Source: Bifidobacterium stellenboschense (GTDB lineage: Bacteria; Actinomycetota; Actinomycetes; Actinomycetales; Bifidobacteriaceae). From it: a stretch of DNA of 64,000 nucleotides. Below are positions 43,564 through 53,061 of the stretch, piece by piece. The notes below the pieces were generated by a model, which was not told where the DNA came from, did not search any database, and saw only the letters and a list, made by a program, of their open reading frames with translations. Numbering within the stretch: position 1 is the stretch's first letter; each line of letters opens with the position of its first letter. The position numbers and the translations under genes are program-made. The stretch spans positions 1 to 64,000 of the forward strand of contig NZ_JGZP01000016.1 of the NCBI RefSeq assembly GCF_000741785.1. The letters run 5' to 3'.

Positions 43564-43890
43564 CTACTTCCGCTTCCCGGTGAACGGCTCGAGCAGCGTG
43601 TTCGGATTCGAGACGCCGAACATGCTGCGCCCGCCGGTCTTCTCCGGGTGACGCGCGACGATCGCCATCGAGATCGCGCCCGGAATCATGATGATCGCGA
43701 AGATCGCCGCAAGCCCCCAATGCACGAAGAAGCCCAATGCGAGGAACACGACGACCAGACCGATTACGGTCGCGATGATGGTGACGGTGCGCGTCTTCGC
43801 GCTCACCGGCTTGAGTCCATTCTCGTCCGTGTTCTCGTCGGCCCGCGGGTGAGATCGTGGCTGCTGCTTGGATCCTTGTGCTTCGCTCAT
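43564..43890 (-). CDS. Small two-helix membrane protein
   Basis: 108 aa from ATG 43890 (GGGGCG upstream). Polar N terminus, then two hydrophobic segments (VTIIATVIGLVVVFLALGFFV; LAAIFAIIMIPGAISMAIV) separated by a short HWG turn, and a cytoplasmic tail (RHPEKTGGRSMFGVSNPNTLLEPFTGKRK). No family recognised. Divergent from the EamA transporter gene. Confidence 0.65.
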   Translation of the reverse strand: MSEAQGSKQQPRSHPRADENTDENGLKPVSAKTRTVTIIATVIGLVVVFLALGFFVHWGLAAIFAIIMIPGAISMAIVARHPEKTGGRSMFGVSNPNTLLEPFTGKRK

Positions 43891-44021
43891 ACGCCCCAGC
43901 ATAGTGCCGCCCCACAGTGCGGTCGGCGCGGTTCGACGTATCCGGCGCGATTCGGCGCATCCGGGCGGAACGGCACTATGCCGGAGCGGGCCGATAATCG
44001 GCTGGTGCCATACTGGTATCC

Positions 44022-44933
44022 ATGAGTGAGAAGAACACCCCCACATTCGAACGCACGCCACGCGACATCCTGATCGGCGCCGGTCTCGTCCTGTTCGGCG
44101 GCCTGCTGTGGGGCTGCAACGCCACCGTGTCGAAGGTGCTGATGGGGCCGTACCACGTCGATCCGCTGTGGCTCGCCTGCATGCGCGAACTGTTCGCCGG
44201 CATCCTGTTCCTCGCCGCTGCCGGCATCCGCACGCCGAAACTCGTCGCCGGCGCGGTACGCGACCGCAAATCGTACCTGTCGTTCTTCGTGTGCTCGCTC
44301 GTATGCGTGCTCGCTGTGCAGGTCGCCTACCTCTCCTCGATCAACTGGACGAACGCCGGAACCGCCACGGTATTGCAGTCGCTGAACCTGCTGTTCGTGC
44401 TGCTGTTCGTCTGCATCCGCGGACGGCGGTTGCCGGGGCTGCGCGAAAGCGTGGGCGTCGCGCTCGCGTTCGCCGGCACCGTGCTCATCGCCACCGGCGG
44501 CGACCTCGCCACGTTGAAACTGCCGGCCATGGGACTCATGTGGGGGCTCATCAATGCGGCGGCGACCGGTGCGATGTCGATTCTGCCGATGCGGCTCGTG
44601 CAGCGGTGGGGCAACATGGTGGTCAATGGCGTGATGTTCGTCATCTCGGGGCTGGTGCTGCTGCCGATCGTGCGGCCGTGGGCCGGGTCGCCCGCGTTCG
44701 ACGGGCTCGGCTGGGCGCTGATGGCGTTCACCGTGGTACTGGGCACGTTCGGGGCGTTCGGCCTGTTCCTCGCGGGCGTGGTGCGGGTCGGCGCGATGCG
44801 CGCCACGATGCTCGGCACGGTCGAACCGATCGCCGCCACCGTCTCGTCGGTATTGTTCCTCGGGGCCGTGTTCACGCCCACCGATCTGGTGGGCTTCGTG
44901 CTCATCCTCGCCATGGTGTTCCTGGTGCGGTGA
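44022..44933 (+). CDS. EamA/DMT-family transporter
   Basis: 303 aa, ten membrane segments in two five-helix halves. EamA marks: GGLLWGCNATVSKVLM in TM1, YLSSINWTNAGTATVLQSLNLLFVLLF, and the second-half equivalent GAMRATMLGTVEPIAATVSSVLFLGAVFTPTDLVG. Drug/metabolite superfamily; substrate unknown, commonly an amino-acid or metabolite exporter. Monocistronic. Confidence 0.88.
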   Translation: MSEKNTPTFERTPRDILIGAGLVLFGGLLWGCNATVSKVLMGPYHVDPLWLACMRELFAGILFLAAAGIRTPKLVAGAVRDRKSYLSFFVCSLVCVLAVQVAYLSSINWTNAGTATVLQSLNLLFVLLFVCIRGRRLPGLRESVGVALAFAGTVLIATGGDLATLKLPAMGLMWGLINAAATGAMSILPMRLVQRWGNMVVNGVMFVISGLVLLPIVRPWAGSPAFDGLGWALMAFTVVLGTFGAFGLFLAGVVRVGAMRATMLGTVEPIAATVSSVLFLGAVFTPTDLVGFVLILAMVFLVR

Positions 44934-45059
44934 CAGGCGCGCGTTCGGGGCATTTCCCTCTTCCTTCCTCGCAGCCTCTCCCGATTCCTGCCCTTTCCTC
45001 CTTCCCGTTCCTTTCCTTGTGAAGGGGACACCGGACCTATCGAACGATTGGAATGATTA

Positions 45060-45437
45060 ATGATGAGTGATGAGATCATCCGCGTGCATGCCGTGGTGAC
45101 GGGCATGGTGCAGGGCGTGGGATTCCGCTACTTCGTGGTGATGAAGACCCGTTCGATCGGCGGGCTCTCCGGATGGGTGCGCAACCGGTATGACGGGTCC
45201 GTGGAGGTCGAGGCGCAGGGGCCGAGGGGCTCTGTCGCGCAGCTGATCAGCGCGCTGAAGGTCGGCCCCCGCTGGTCGCAGGTCGAGCATGTGCAGGTGC
45301 GCGAGATTCCGACGGAGGGTGACGACGGCGCCGGGATGGGTGACGGAGCCGGTTCCAAGAGAGGTTTCCGTGCCGGAGGCGGTTCGCGACGCGCGGCGGA
45401 ACAGGCCGATTCCTTCCGCGTCTATCCCGATGCCTGA
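45060..45437 (+). CDS. acyP: Acylphosphatase
   Basis: 125 aa. Family core in residues ~7-85: VVTGMVQGVGFRYFVVMKTRSIGGLSGWVRNRYDGSVEVEAQGP, with catalytic Arg (GFRYF) and Asn (WVRNR). The C-terminal half is unusual: after EHVQVREIP comes a Gly/Asp/Arg-rich insertion (GDDGAGMGDGAGSKRGFRAGGGSRRAAEQ) before the closing strand SFRVYPDA. Standard acylphosphatases are ~90 residues. Either of two tandem ATGs (45060, 45063) could be the start. Confidence 0.85.
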   Translation: MMSDEIIRVHAVVTGMVQGVGFRYFVVMKTRSIGGLSGWVRNRYDGSVEVEAQGPRGSVAQLISALKVGPRWSQVEHVQVREIPTEGDDGAGMGDGAGSKRGFRAGGGSRRAAEQADSFRVYPDA

Positions 45438-45594
45438 ATGGTGTTGATTATGCGGGGGTGCTTCGCTTCGTTGCCCTTTGGGCCGCGGGATATCCCTTAT
45501 GCCGGCGGACGCATAGACCATCGGGCATCACGGCACGGGTATTCACCCTCGACGACCTATATCCGGCGGGCACATGGACCATCCGCCTGGCGAA

Positions 45595-45967
45595 TGTGTA
45601 TGGTTTGCAGAGCGTTGTGTAGGGTTTTCGACCGGTTGTGTATGGTTTCGGGACGAACGTGCATGGTTTCGGAACGAATGTGCAGTCCATCCGAGTGAAT
45701 CTGTGGGGGTAGGGGCGTGAAGAGCCGCCTGTTTGCCCTGTCGGCCGGTAGGGCATTTGTTGGAATTCCGGGCTTTTGCGCAGGTGTCTGTGTCTGTGCC
45801 ATGGCGTTCTTCAGCACCACACCGTACACGTTCGGCCCAGAGGACTACACATTGTTTCGGAAACCATGCAGGTTGCCCCGGAAATCATGCAGGTTGCGTT
45901 CCGAACCATGCACATCGCCCCGCGGACCATACACGTTTGCGGATTCGTGGTCATATTCGCGGATTCA
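45595..45967. repeat. Two opposed arrays of 21-bp-period degenerate repeats
   Basis: First array: five units of exactly 21 bases at 45595-45699, each starting with TGTGTATGGTTT-like sequence. Second array: seven units of exactly 21 bases at 45821-45967, each starting with ACCATRCAC-like sequence, i.e. the reverse complement of the first motif. A 121-base spacer lies between. Because 21 is a multiple of 3, every frame gives heptapeptide repeats, so short ORFs here are not convincing genes. The gene-free region spans 45438-46187. Confidence 0.75.
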
Positions 45968-46187
45968 CGGGTATGTCGCTCGTCGATTCCCGCGCATGTT
46001 CACTGTGGGTAAAACCTTGGAATGATTCGCCGCCCCGGGAATTGAGGGAAGTGAAAGGCGAAGGTGAGAGCCCCGGGAGGGGTTCCGGAACCGGCCACGA
46101 TATCCGCTTCCGTTCGCCGCCTATGGCAGGGCGGTGGGTGGGACGGTAGCCAAGCCGTGTTCTCTCCTTGTTGAAGGAGTACCGATT

Positions 46188-46718
46188 ATGGCGATGTTTC
46201 CGGCTTTGATGAATGACACGATGTTCTCCGATCTGTTCGACGACCCGTTCTTCGAAGGTTGGCGCAACATGGACAACCAGATGGGTTCCATGATGCCGGC
46301 GAACACGATGGCGAACATGATGACCACGGATGTGCGTGAGACCGACAAGGGCTACGACGTGGACATCGATATGCCGGGCTTCAAGAAGGACGACATCAAG
46401 CTTGAACTGAACAACGGCTACCTGACCGTGTCCGCCTCGCGTTCCAGCGAGCATGAGGACAAGGCTCCGGAGTCCGCGAACGGCTCCGACGCCCAGGGCA
46501 AGGGCGAGCAGTGCGCCTGCGGTTCGGACGAGTCCGGTCGTTGGCTGCGTCGCGAACGCTACATGGGTTCTTGCTCTCGTAGCTTCTATGTGGGCGACGA
46601 GGTGAAGGAATCCGACATCCACGCCAGCTACAACAACGGCACGCTGTGCATCCAGGTTCCGAAGATGCAGGCCCAGCCCCAAGTCGAGTCCAAGCACCAG
46701 ATCGCGATTGAGGGCTGA
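46188..46718 (+). CDS. hsp20: Hsp20-family small heat-shock protein
   Basis: 176 aa, ATG 46188 with GAAGGAG 7 bases upstream. Alpha-crystallin domain (~45-165): DVRETDKGYDVDIDMPGFKKDDIKLELNNGYLTVSASR, then SFYVGDEVKESDIHASYNNGTLCIQVPK. A Cys-containing insertion (EDKAPESANGSDAQGKGEQCACGSDESGRW) breaks the domain where many homologues have a short loop; this long form is typical of bifidobacterial Hsp20. ATP-independent holdase in the cytoplasm. No HspR (HAIR) or CIRCE site was recognised upstream. Confidence 0.93.
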   Translation: MAMFPALMNDTMFSDLFDDPFFEGWRNMDNQMGSMMPANTMANMMTTDVRETDKGYDVDIDMPGFKKDDIKLELNNGYLTVSASRSSEHEDKAPESANGSDAQGKGEQCACGSDESGRWLRRERYMGSCSRSFYVGDEVKESDIHASYNNGTLCIQVPKMQAQPQVESKHQIAIEG

Positions 46719-46720
46719 CG

Positions 46721-46947
46721 CGTTAAGCGGACACCCCGGTGGGGTGTCCGTAGCGTCAGCCTGAGCGAGGCGGGAGCCGAGCGAGGGCAGGATTGAGTCC
46801 GGCCGTAGGCCGGTCCGCAATTGCAGGGCCGGAGGAGACGCCGTTAAGCGGACACCCCGGTGGGGTGTCCGTAGCGTCAGCCTGAGCGAGGCGGGAGCCG
46901 AGCGAGGGCAGGTCTGAGTCCGGCCGTAGGCCGGTCCGCAATTGCAG
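46721..46947. repeat. Tandem near-identical copies, 121-bp period
   Basis: Copy 1 is 46721-46826 and copy 2 is 46842-46947, about 106 bases each and nearly identical. Each contains a GGACACCCC-GGT-GGGGTGTCC hairpin and a CGGCCGTAGGCCG stem. The first hairpin starts 11 bases past the hsp20 stop and may be its terminator. Confidence 0.8.
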
Positions 46948-47062
46948 GACTGACGCGTTGCTGAAGACGCGCCAGATGCTGTGCGTTACGTCGTCCGCCC
47001 CATACGTCCCCCTTCCTTGGGATTGAGTAGACGGGCGACGCGGAAACAATGCCAGCTAACAG

Positions 47063-47109
47063 GAGGCCGGCGCATCGGGTTGATTCCCGATGTGCCGGCC
47101 TCTTTTGTT
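47063..47109 (+). terminator. Strong Rho-independent terminator
   Basis: 17-bp stem with one G-U pair (47063-47079 with 47086-47102), loop TTGATT, then TCTTTTGTTT. It points right but is ~345 bases past hsp20 with only repeats between, so either hsp20 reads through or a small RNA ends here. Confidence 0.75.
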
Positions 47110-47194
47110 TGAGCTTGCGGGGACGGCCCCGGGAAACCTACCCGCGGGGACAACCCCGGGGAATCACTTGTGGGAAATCACCTGCGGGAACCAC

Positions 47195-47365
47195 CCTCAG
47201 TCAGACTTCGTCTGACAGCTCCCGCCAGCGGGAGCGGGAATGGATGGTGGATGCGTCTGACTGTGCGGGCTTCTGCCGGCGGGAGCGGGGATGGTATGGC
47301 AATGTCCGCCAGTGGGAGGGGGAATGGTATGCCGGCTTCCGCCGGCGGGAGCGGAGAGGGGGGAG
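47195..47365. repeat. Degenerate palindromic repeats upstream of the esterase
   Basis: An inverted short-form copy (CCACCCTCAGTCAGAC, CTCCCGCCAGCGGGAG) near 47199-47240, then three decayed cores (GCCGGCGGGAGCGG type) spaced 40-55 bases. No gene seen in 46948-47469. Confidence 0.6.
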
Positions 47366-47469
47366 TCTGCGGGGTGCCGGCGGCAACACTCTACCTGAAG
47401 GAATTATGGGAATCGTCGGGGAGAATCGTGGGTTTTCTCGGCTCTTCCTGAATCGCGCGTTAGGCTTAC

Positions 47470-49143
47470 GTGCGCATTGTGAAGTACGTCATGGGGATGA
47501 TCGAGATGGGTTCTGCTTCGGTCTCAACTGCGGTTGCGTCGTCGGCATGGCTGATGCAGGTGTCACTGGTCCGGGGCGTATTGCCACGAACCGTGTTCGC
47601 GGTCACCGCATGCGCCGCGATTGCGCTCGTCATATCACTCGTCATCGCGCTCGTCCGCCCAGCTCCCGGCAAGCCCGTAGATTCCGTCAGCGGTGCTGAT
47701 TGCGCCGGTTCCGTCGGCTCCGCCGAATCATCCAGCCCCACCCGCCGCGCGGCCACTCCGACCGAGACCGTTCCGACCACGGTCATCCCGACTCTGTCCG
47801 AGATGGTTCCGACCACGGTCGCCCCGACTCCGACCTCGACCCCGGCCGCCCCACCCGCCCTCCTCCTCCCCATTCTCGCCATCCCCGCCACCACAGCGAT
47901 CGCCGGCCTCGCCGGCCTGCTGCTCGCCTGGTTCCTTTCCGACGGCATCATGGTGTTCGGCGTTTCGCTCGGCTGGCCGGTCATCATCACCGCGGCCTGT
48001 GGATTCGCCGGTCTCGGCGCGATCGCGGCCACAATCGTCGTCGCGAACCGTCGCCGTGCGCCCCGCGCCGCCGCCCGCCGCATCACCCGCGCGATCGCCG
48101 TCATCCTCATCCCGCTCACGCTCGTCGCCACCGGACTCAGAATCGACGCGATCTTCGGCGAATACCAGACCATCGGCAGTCTCGTCGGATACACGCCGTA
48201 CCCGTCGCTCGACTCGGTGACCGTCCACCGCGCGGCGATGACGGTCGCGCAGTGGCGCGCCGCCGCCGCGCGCCACGCCGCGCCGGACCATCCCGCGCAC
48301 GGCCGCATACTGTCCGTGACCATCCCGAACACGAAATCCCATTTCAACGCGCGCAAGGCGATGGTGTACCTGCCGCCGGCCGCGCTCGCGAAGCGGCCGC
48401 CGCGACTGCCGGTCATGGAACTGCTCGCCGGGCAGCCGGGCAGCCCGGGGCGGCTGGTCGCCGCCGCCGGACTCGCGCGCATGATGGACGCGTACGCCGA
48501 CGCGCATGACGGTCTCGCGCCGGTCGTCGTCGTGCCGGACCAGAACGGTGCCGACACGCACAACAGCCTGTGCGCCGACACCAGCCAAGGCAACGCCGAA
48601 ACGTATCTCACGCGCGACGTCGTCGCGTGGACGAAACGCACGCTGCCCGTTGCGGCCACTCCGCGCATGTGGGCGATTGGCGGATTCTCGCAGGGTGGCA
48701 CGTGCACGACGCAGCTCGCGCCGCGCCACCCCGACCTGTACAGCGCGATGCTGCCCGTCGACGGCGAACTCAAGCCGACCAACGGGTCCGTCGCCGACAT
48801 GACGACGAACTACTTCCGCGGCCGCCGCGCCGACTACGACGCGCAGGTGCCGGTCAACGCGCTCGCCGCGCTCGACCCCGACGAGGCGCGCGGGCTCGCG
48901 CTGTTCGCCGGCGCGGGGGAGCGCGACAAGGATTCCATCCGCAACATGCGCACAATCGCCGCGGCCGCGCGCAAGGCCGGTGTGAGCGATATAACCGAGA
49001 TCGTCGTACCCGGGCGCGGCCACGACTGGCATGCGGTACAGGCCGTGTGGCGCCCCGGTGTCGATTGGTTCGGCGCGCGCACCGGACTCGGTGAGATGAC
49101 GAAGAGCATCAAGGAGTACCCGCAAGTGGAGGTACAGCAATGA
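47470..49143 (+). CDS. Membrane-anchored alpha/beta hydrolase (esterase D-like)
   Basis: 557 aa from GTG 47470; ATG 47491, 47497 or 47506 are also possible and none has a clear ribosome site. Four or so N-terminal membrane segments (VFAVTACAAIALVISLVIALV, LLLPILAIPATTAIAGLAGLLLAWFL, VIITAACGFAGLGAIAATIVV, AIAVILIPLTLVATGL) with a Thr/Pro-rich loop. The hydrolase follows (~275-545): YLPPAAL, GQPGSPGRL, VVVPDQNG, nucleophile in GGFSQGGTC, His in PGRGHDWH. Its stop overlaps the next ATG. A similar hydrolase next to an aminoacyl-phosphatidylglycerol synthase is known in corynebacteria, suggesting work on aminoacylated lipids (inference). Confidence 0.75.
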   Translation: MRIVKYVMGMIEMGSASVSTAVASSAWLMQVSLVRGVLPRTVFAVTACAAIALVISLVIALVRPAPGKPVDSVSGADCAGSVGSAESSSPTRRAATPTETVPTTVIPTLSEMVPTTVAPTPTSTPAAPPALLLPILAIPATTAIAGLAGLLLAWFLSDGIMVFGVSLGWPVIITAACGFAGLGAIAATIVVANRRRAPRAAARRITRAIAVILIPLTLVATGLRIDAIFGEYQTIGSLVGYTPYPSLDSVTVHRAAMTVAQWRAAAARHAAPDHPAHGRILSVTIPNTKSHFNARKAMVYLPPAALAKRPPRLPVMELLAGQPGSPGRLVAAAGLARMMDAYADAHDGLAPVVVVPDQNGADTHNSLCADTSQGNAETYLTRDVVAWTKRTLPVAATPRMWAIGGFSQGGTCTTQLAPRHPDLYSAMLPVDGELKPTNGSVADMTTNYFRGRRADYDAQVPVNALAALDPDEARGLALFAGAGERDKDSIRNMRTIAAAARKAGVSDITEIVVPGRGHDWHAVQAVWRPGVDWFGARTGLGEMTKSIKEYPQVEVQQ

Positions 49144-52034
49144 GCGGAGGTGCAGGAATGAGCGGAGAGACCCAGCAGACCAGCCAGACAAGTCAGACCA
49201 CCCAGACAGGCCCGGCTACCCAGACAAGTCAGGCCCCCCAGACAGGCCAGGCCAGCCGGACCGGTCAGACTAGCCAGGCCGCCCAGGGCACGCAGATTAG
49301 CCGAGCCGGCCAAACTAGTCAGGCCAGCCGGACCGGCCGACCGCAATCCCGTCAGACCGGTAATCCCCGTCAGACCGGTAATCCCCGCCTGGCCGGCAAG
49401 TCCCGTCAGACTGGCAAGTCCCGTCGGAACAGCCAGGCGTGGCAGGCGCTCGCCGGCGACGCGCGGCGATGGGTTGCCGCGCACCGGTTCGCCGTCGGCG
49501 CGACGCTCGCGTTCGTGGCGGTGAACCTCGTCGCGTGGATCGTGGCGGCCATCACCGGATTCGACTTCCCGCTGCGACTGCACACCAGCATGGCCGAGTT
49601 CAGCCTCGACAAGCTCGTATGCTCGCTGTTCCTCGCGCGCGGCATCATCCAGTTGGTCTTCGACGCGTTGCTGTGGCTCGTCATGCTGTCCCTCGCCGAA
49701 CGATGGCTGGGCCGCGCGCGCACCGTGCGCATCGCCGTCGCATGCGCGTTCGGCGGCGTGATCGTCGGACTGGCGCTGTGCGCCGCGACCGGGTCGCTGT
49801 TGCACGACACCCGCATCGTCGAACGCATCTCGTTCGTGCTGAGCCCGCTCACGCTGCCGGTCGGCGCGCTGATGGCCGCCAGCGCGTACTGCACGCACCT
49901 GTGGCGGCAGCGCATCCGCCTCGTCGGCTACGTGGCGATTCTGGTCACGCTGCTGTACAGCGGCAATCCCGGCGGCTACTGCATCCTCGCCGCCGCGATC
50001 ATCGGACACGTCGCCGGCGTGGTGCTGCGGCAGCGCGAACGGCGGCTGCGCGCGTTCGACGAGGATTCTGACGAATCCGCCGAAATCCGCTGGCACTGGC
50101 TGCGCGGCACCTCGTACGAGATTCGCCGCCTCTACGCCGCGATCGCCGTCGTGCTCGCGCTCGGCCCGGTGCTCGCCATCACCGCGCACACGCACGCCGG
50201 ACCGTTGAGCACGCTGGGACTCATCATGAGCCCCGCCGCGGCCGACGACGGCACGCTCGCCCGCTGCATCGCCGGCTCCACACGCACCGACTGCTTCCTC
50301 CAGTTCGACCTGCTGCGCACGTCGATGCCCGGCGCGGTGCTGCGCTCGCTGCTGCCCACCGCCGTCACGCTCGTGCTCGCGTGGGGCCTGTACCGCGGCC
50401 GCCGGTTCGCCGCGGTCGCCTCCATCGCCGTCAATCTCGTCACGGCGGGCGTCGCGATCGCCTACTATCTCGTCGTGCCGCTGCGGTTCGCGCCGGACGG
50501 CGTCTACTCGCTCGTCGACCATGGCGCGTTCGCCGCGTGCGTCGCGAACGCGCTGCCGCCGTTCGCATTCGCCGTGGCGCTGATCGTCGGCCTGCGCCGG
50601 TTCCCGGTGCGCGTCGGATGGCGGCGTCTCGCCGGCGGCGCGGCGGCGTGCGTGCTCGCGCTGCTCGCATGCACGGCCGTGTACCTGCTGTACGGCCTTG
50701 CGCTTCCGGGCGAGTTCGCGCCGCGCGCCACGGCCGCGACGCTGCTCGCCGAGCTGCCGGGACGGTTCCTGCCGATCGGGTTTCTCAGTCACGTGCGACT
50801 CGCGTTCGTGCCGGTCACGCCGCTCGCGTCGATCGTGTACCAGGGCGTGGGACTCGTGTTCTGGATCGTCGTGCTGGTGGTCGTCGTGCGGTGGATGGGC
50901 GACGTGACGGCGGTCGACGAGCGTGCGCGCGCCCGTGCGGAACGGCTCGTCGAGGCCGGCGGCGAGTCGATGAGCTTCATGACCACGTGGGAGGGCAACG
51001 AGTATTGGATGTCCGATTCCGGGCGGTCCGCGGTCGCGTACCGTGTGTGGGGCGGCGTGGCGCTCACCTGCACCGGGCCGTTCGGTGATCCGTCCGAGTG
51101 GGATGACGATCTGATCGCGTTCTCGAAGTATTGCGCGTCGCGGTCGCTGACGCCCGCGTTCTACGCGGTGCACCGCGAACAGCGCGACCGACTGCTCGCG
51201 ATGGGATGGCAGTCGATCGAAGTGGGCGGCGAGATGGTCGTCGACCCGCGGCAGTGGAAGACGACCGGCAAGAAATGGCAGGACATCCGCACCGCGATCA
51301 ACAAGGCGAAGCGTCAGGGCGTCGTGGACGTGTGCTCCACGTTCCTTGATGCGCCGCTCGACGTGCGCGAGCAGATCGAGGACATCTCCGAGGAGTGGGC
51401 GCAAGGCAAGGCGCTGCCGGAGATGAAGTTCACGCTGGGCGGCGTCGAGGAGCTGCGCGACCCGCGCGTGCGGCTGCTGTACGCGGTGGATGCGGGCGGT
51501 CGCGTGCTCGGCGTGACCAGCTGGCTGCCCACGTGGCGCGACGGGCGGATCGTCGGATGGACGCTCGACTTCATGCGGCATCGGACGGACAGCCCGAACG
51601 GCGTGATGGAGTTCCTGATCGCGCGCATGGCGGAACGGTTGCGGGATGAGGGGGCTTCGGCTGGGGTTTCGGCTTCGGCTGGGGCTGGTGTTTCGGCTGG
51701 GGCGGGCTCGGCCGTCGAGTTCATGAGCCTGTCCGCCGCGCCGCTGGCCGGCATGAATCCGGAGCGAGACAACACGCTGCCGGGCGGTGGCGGCGAGGGC
51801 GTCGCGGTGCTGCAACATGCGCTCCAGCTCGTGGCCGACTGGATGGAACCCGCGTACGGCTTCCACTCGCTGTTCAACTTCAAACGCAAGTTCCAACCGA
51901 GCGAGGAACCCGTGTACGTGTGCTACCCGGATCCGGCGAAGCTCGCGCAGATCGGCCTGGCCGTCACGCACGCCTACGTGCCGTCCGTCACGCCCGGCGA
52001 GATAGCCGGCATGCTCAGGACCCTGCGCAAGTAG
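49140..52034 (+). CDS. MprF-like membrane protein (phosphatidylglycerol aminoacyltransferase, DUF2156)
   Basis: 964 aa. N-terminal ~100 residues are a Gln/Thr/Ser-rich degenerate repeat ([12 protein letters not shown]...[14 protein letters not shown]), likely cytoplasmic. Multiple membrane helices follow to ~600; then the soluble GNAT-like DUF2156 domain (~610-940): [78 protein letters not shown], and [13 protein letters not shown]. Transfers an amino acid from tRNA to phosphatidylglycerol in relatives, reducing surface negative charge. A Ser/Ala/Gly repeat ([17 protein letters not shown]) interrupts the domain. Coupled to the esterase by ATGA. Confidence 0.85.
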   Translation: MSGGAGMSGETQQTSQTSQTTQTGPATQTSQAPQTGQASRTGQTSQAAQGTQISRAGQTSQASRTGRPQSRQTGNPRQTGNPRLAGKSRQTGKSRRNSQAWQALAGDARRWVAAHRFAVGATLAFVAVNLVAWIVAAITGFDFPLRLHTSMAEFSLDKLVCSLFLARGIIQLVFDALLWLVMLSLAERWLGRARTVRIAVACAFGGVIVGLALCAATGSLLHDTRIVERISFVLSPLTLPVGALMAASAYCTHLWRQRIRLVGYVAILVTLLYSGNPGGYCILAAAIIGHVAGVVLRQRERRLRAFDEDSDESAEIRWHWLRGTSYEIRRLYAAIAVVLALGPVLAITAHTHAGPLSTLGLIMSPAAADDGTLARCIAGSTRTDCFLQFDLLRTSMPGAVLRSLLPTAVTLVLAWGLYRGRRFAAVASIAVNLVTAGVAIAYYLVVPLRFAPDGVYSLVDHGAFAACVANALPPFAFAVALIVGLRRFPVRVGWRRLAGGAAACVLALLACTAVYLLYGLALPGEFAPRATAATLLAELPGRFLPIGFLSHVRLAFVPVTPLASIVYQGVGLVFWIVVLVVVVRWMGDVTAVDERARARAERLVEAGGESMSFMTTWEGNEYWMSDSGRSAVAYRVWGGVALTCTGPFGDPSEWDDDLIAFSKYCASRSLTPAFYAVHREQRDRLLAMGWQSIEVGGEMVVDPRQWKTTGKKWQDIRTAINKAKRQGVVDVCSTFLDAPLDVREQIEDISEEWAQGKALPEMKFTLGGVEELRDPRVRLLYAVDAGGRVLGVTSWLPTWRDGRIVGWTLDFMRHRTDSPNGVMEFLIARMAERLRDEGASAGVSASAGAGVSAGAGSAVEFMSLSAAPLAGMNPERDNTLPGGGGEGVAVLQHALQLVADWMEPAYGFHSLFNFKRKFQPSEEPVYVCYPDPAKLAQIGLAVTHAYVPSVTPGEIAGMLRTLRK

Positions 52035-52044
52035 TCTTGGGCGT

Positions 52045-53061
52045 ATGACTGATACGAACGAGAACAAGAACAACGCGACGAACGTCGCCTATTTCGCGGG
52101 CGGCTGCTTCTGGGGGCTGGAACGCTACTTCCAGAACGTGGACGGCGTGACCGACACGACCGTCGGTTACGCGCAGTCCACCGTCGAGAACCCGACCTAC
52201 GAGCAGGTGTGTGCGGGCCAGACCGACGCCGCCGAAACCGTGAAGGTGACGTTCGACCCGTCGCGCGTGAGCCTGCGCACGCTTTCGCTGCTGTTCCTCG
52301 AGGTCATCGACCCGTTCTCCGTGGACCGTCAGGGCGAGGATTCCGGTCGACAGTACCGCACTGGCATGTTCTTCACGTCCGATGCGCAGCGGTCGACCTA
52401 TATCGCCGCGATCGAGCAGCTGATCGACCGCCAGCCGCAGCGTCCGGCCGTGCTCATCGAGCCGCTACGCAACTTCTACCCGGCGGAGGCGCATCATCAA
52501 GATTATCTGGTGAACAATCCCGGCGGCTACTGCCATATCCCGCTCGCCGCGATCGCGAACGTGAAGCGCCGCCAGAAGTACGTGGAGAAGATCTGGGATC
52601 TGACGCTCGAACAGTTCGCGGTGACGCAGAACGCCGCCACCGAACGCCCGTTCGTCAACGAATACGACCACACGTTCGAGCCGGGCATCTACGTGGACAT
52701 CGTGAGCGGCGAGCCGCTGTTCTCGTCGCGTGACAAGTTCGATTCCGGCTGCGGCTGGCCCGCGTTCTCGAAGCCGATTGCGGCGTCGTCGCTGACCGAG
52801 CATGCCGACGACCGTGTGCCCGGCCGCCCGCGCATCGAGATCCGCACCGCGGACACGCAGATTCATCTCGGCCACGTGTTCGAGGACGGTCCCGCCGACC
52901 GCGGCGGCCTGCGCTACTGCATGAACAGCGCCGCATTGCGTTTCGTGCCGCTCTCCCGTATGGAGGAGGAGGGCTACGCCAAGTGGATCCCGGTGGTCGA
53001 CGGCGATGCCGACGGTGATGGTGCCGGTGCGGCTGGTGTGGCCGGCGTGACCAGCGAGTGA
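52045..53061 (+). CDS. msrAB: Bifunctional peptide methionine sulfoxide reductase MsrA/MsrB
   Basis: 338 aa. MsrA domain (~12-170): [13 protein letters not shown] with the catalytic Cys, [18 protein letters not shown], and [15 protein letters not shown]. MsrB domain (~180-310): [24 protein letters not shown], and catalytic Cys in [14 protein letters not shown]. The CXXC zinc pairs of many MsrB proteins are not seen. Repairs both S- and R-methionine sulfoxide. The C-terminal Asp/Gly/Ala-rich tail (~25 residues) lies in the 88-base overlap with the convergent Fic gene. Confidence 0.95.
   Translation: MTDTNENKNNATNVAYFAGGCFWGLERYFQNVDGVTDTTVGYAQSTVENPTYEQVCAGQTDAAETVKVTFDPSRVSLRTLSLLFLEVIDPFSVDRQGEDSGRQYRTGMFFTSDAQRSTYIAAIEQLIDRQPQRPAVLIEPLRNFYPAEAHHQDYLVNNPGGYCHIPLAAIANVKRRQKYVEKIWDLTLEQFAVTQNAATERPFVNEYDHTFEPGIYVDIVSGEPLFSSRDKFDSGCGWPAFSKPIAASSLTEHADDRVPGRPRIEIRTADTQIHLGHVFEDGPADRGGLRYCMNSAALRFVPLSRMEEEGYAKWIPVVDGDADGDGAGAAGVAGVTSE

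Noticed and set aside
45595-45967. CRISPR array
   Set aside because: Units are 21 bases with degenerate sequence throughout; there is no conserved repeat with unique spacers and no cas gene.
45448-46025. Short ORFs with heptapeptide repeats (e.g. CTFVPKP, TMHIAPR types) on both strands
   Set aside because: A 21-base DNA period gives heptad repeats in every frame; no frame has a clear start signal or domain.
46100-46187. HspR (HAIR) or HrcA (CIRCE) site for hsp20
   Set aside because: Neither CTTGAGT-N7-ACTCAAG nor TTAGCACTC-N9-GAGTGCTAA is present in the upstream region.
46948-47062. tRNA or known small RNA before the terminator at 47063
   Set aside because: No T-loop consensus, acceptor pairing or other recognisable RNA family could be found by eye.
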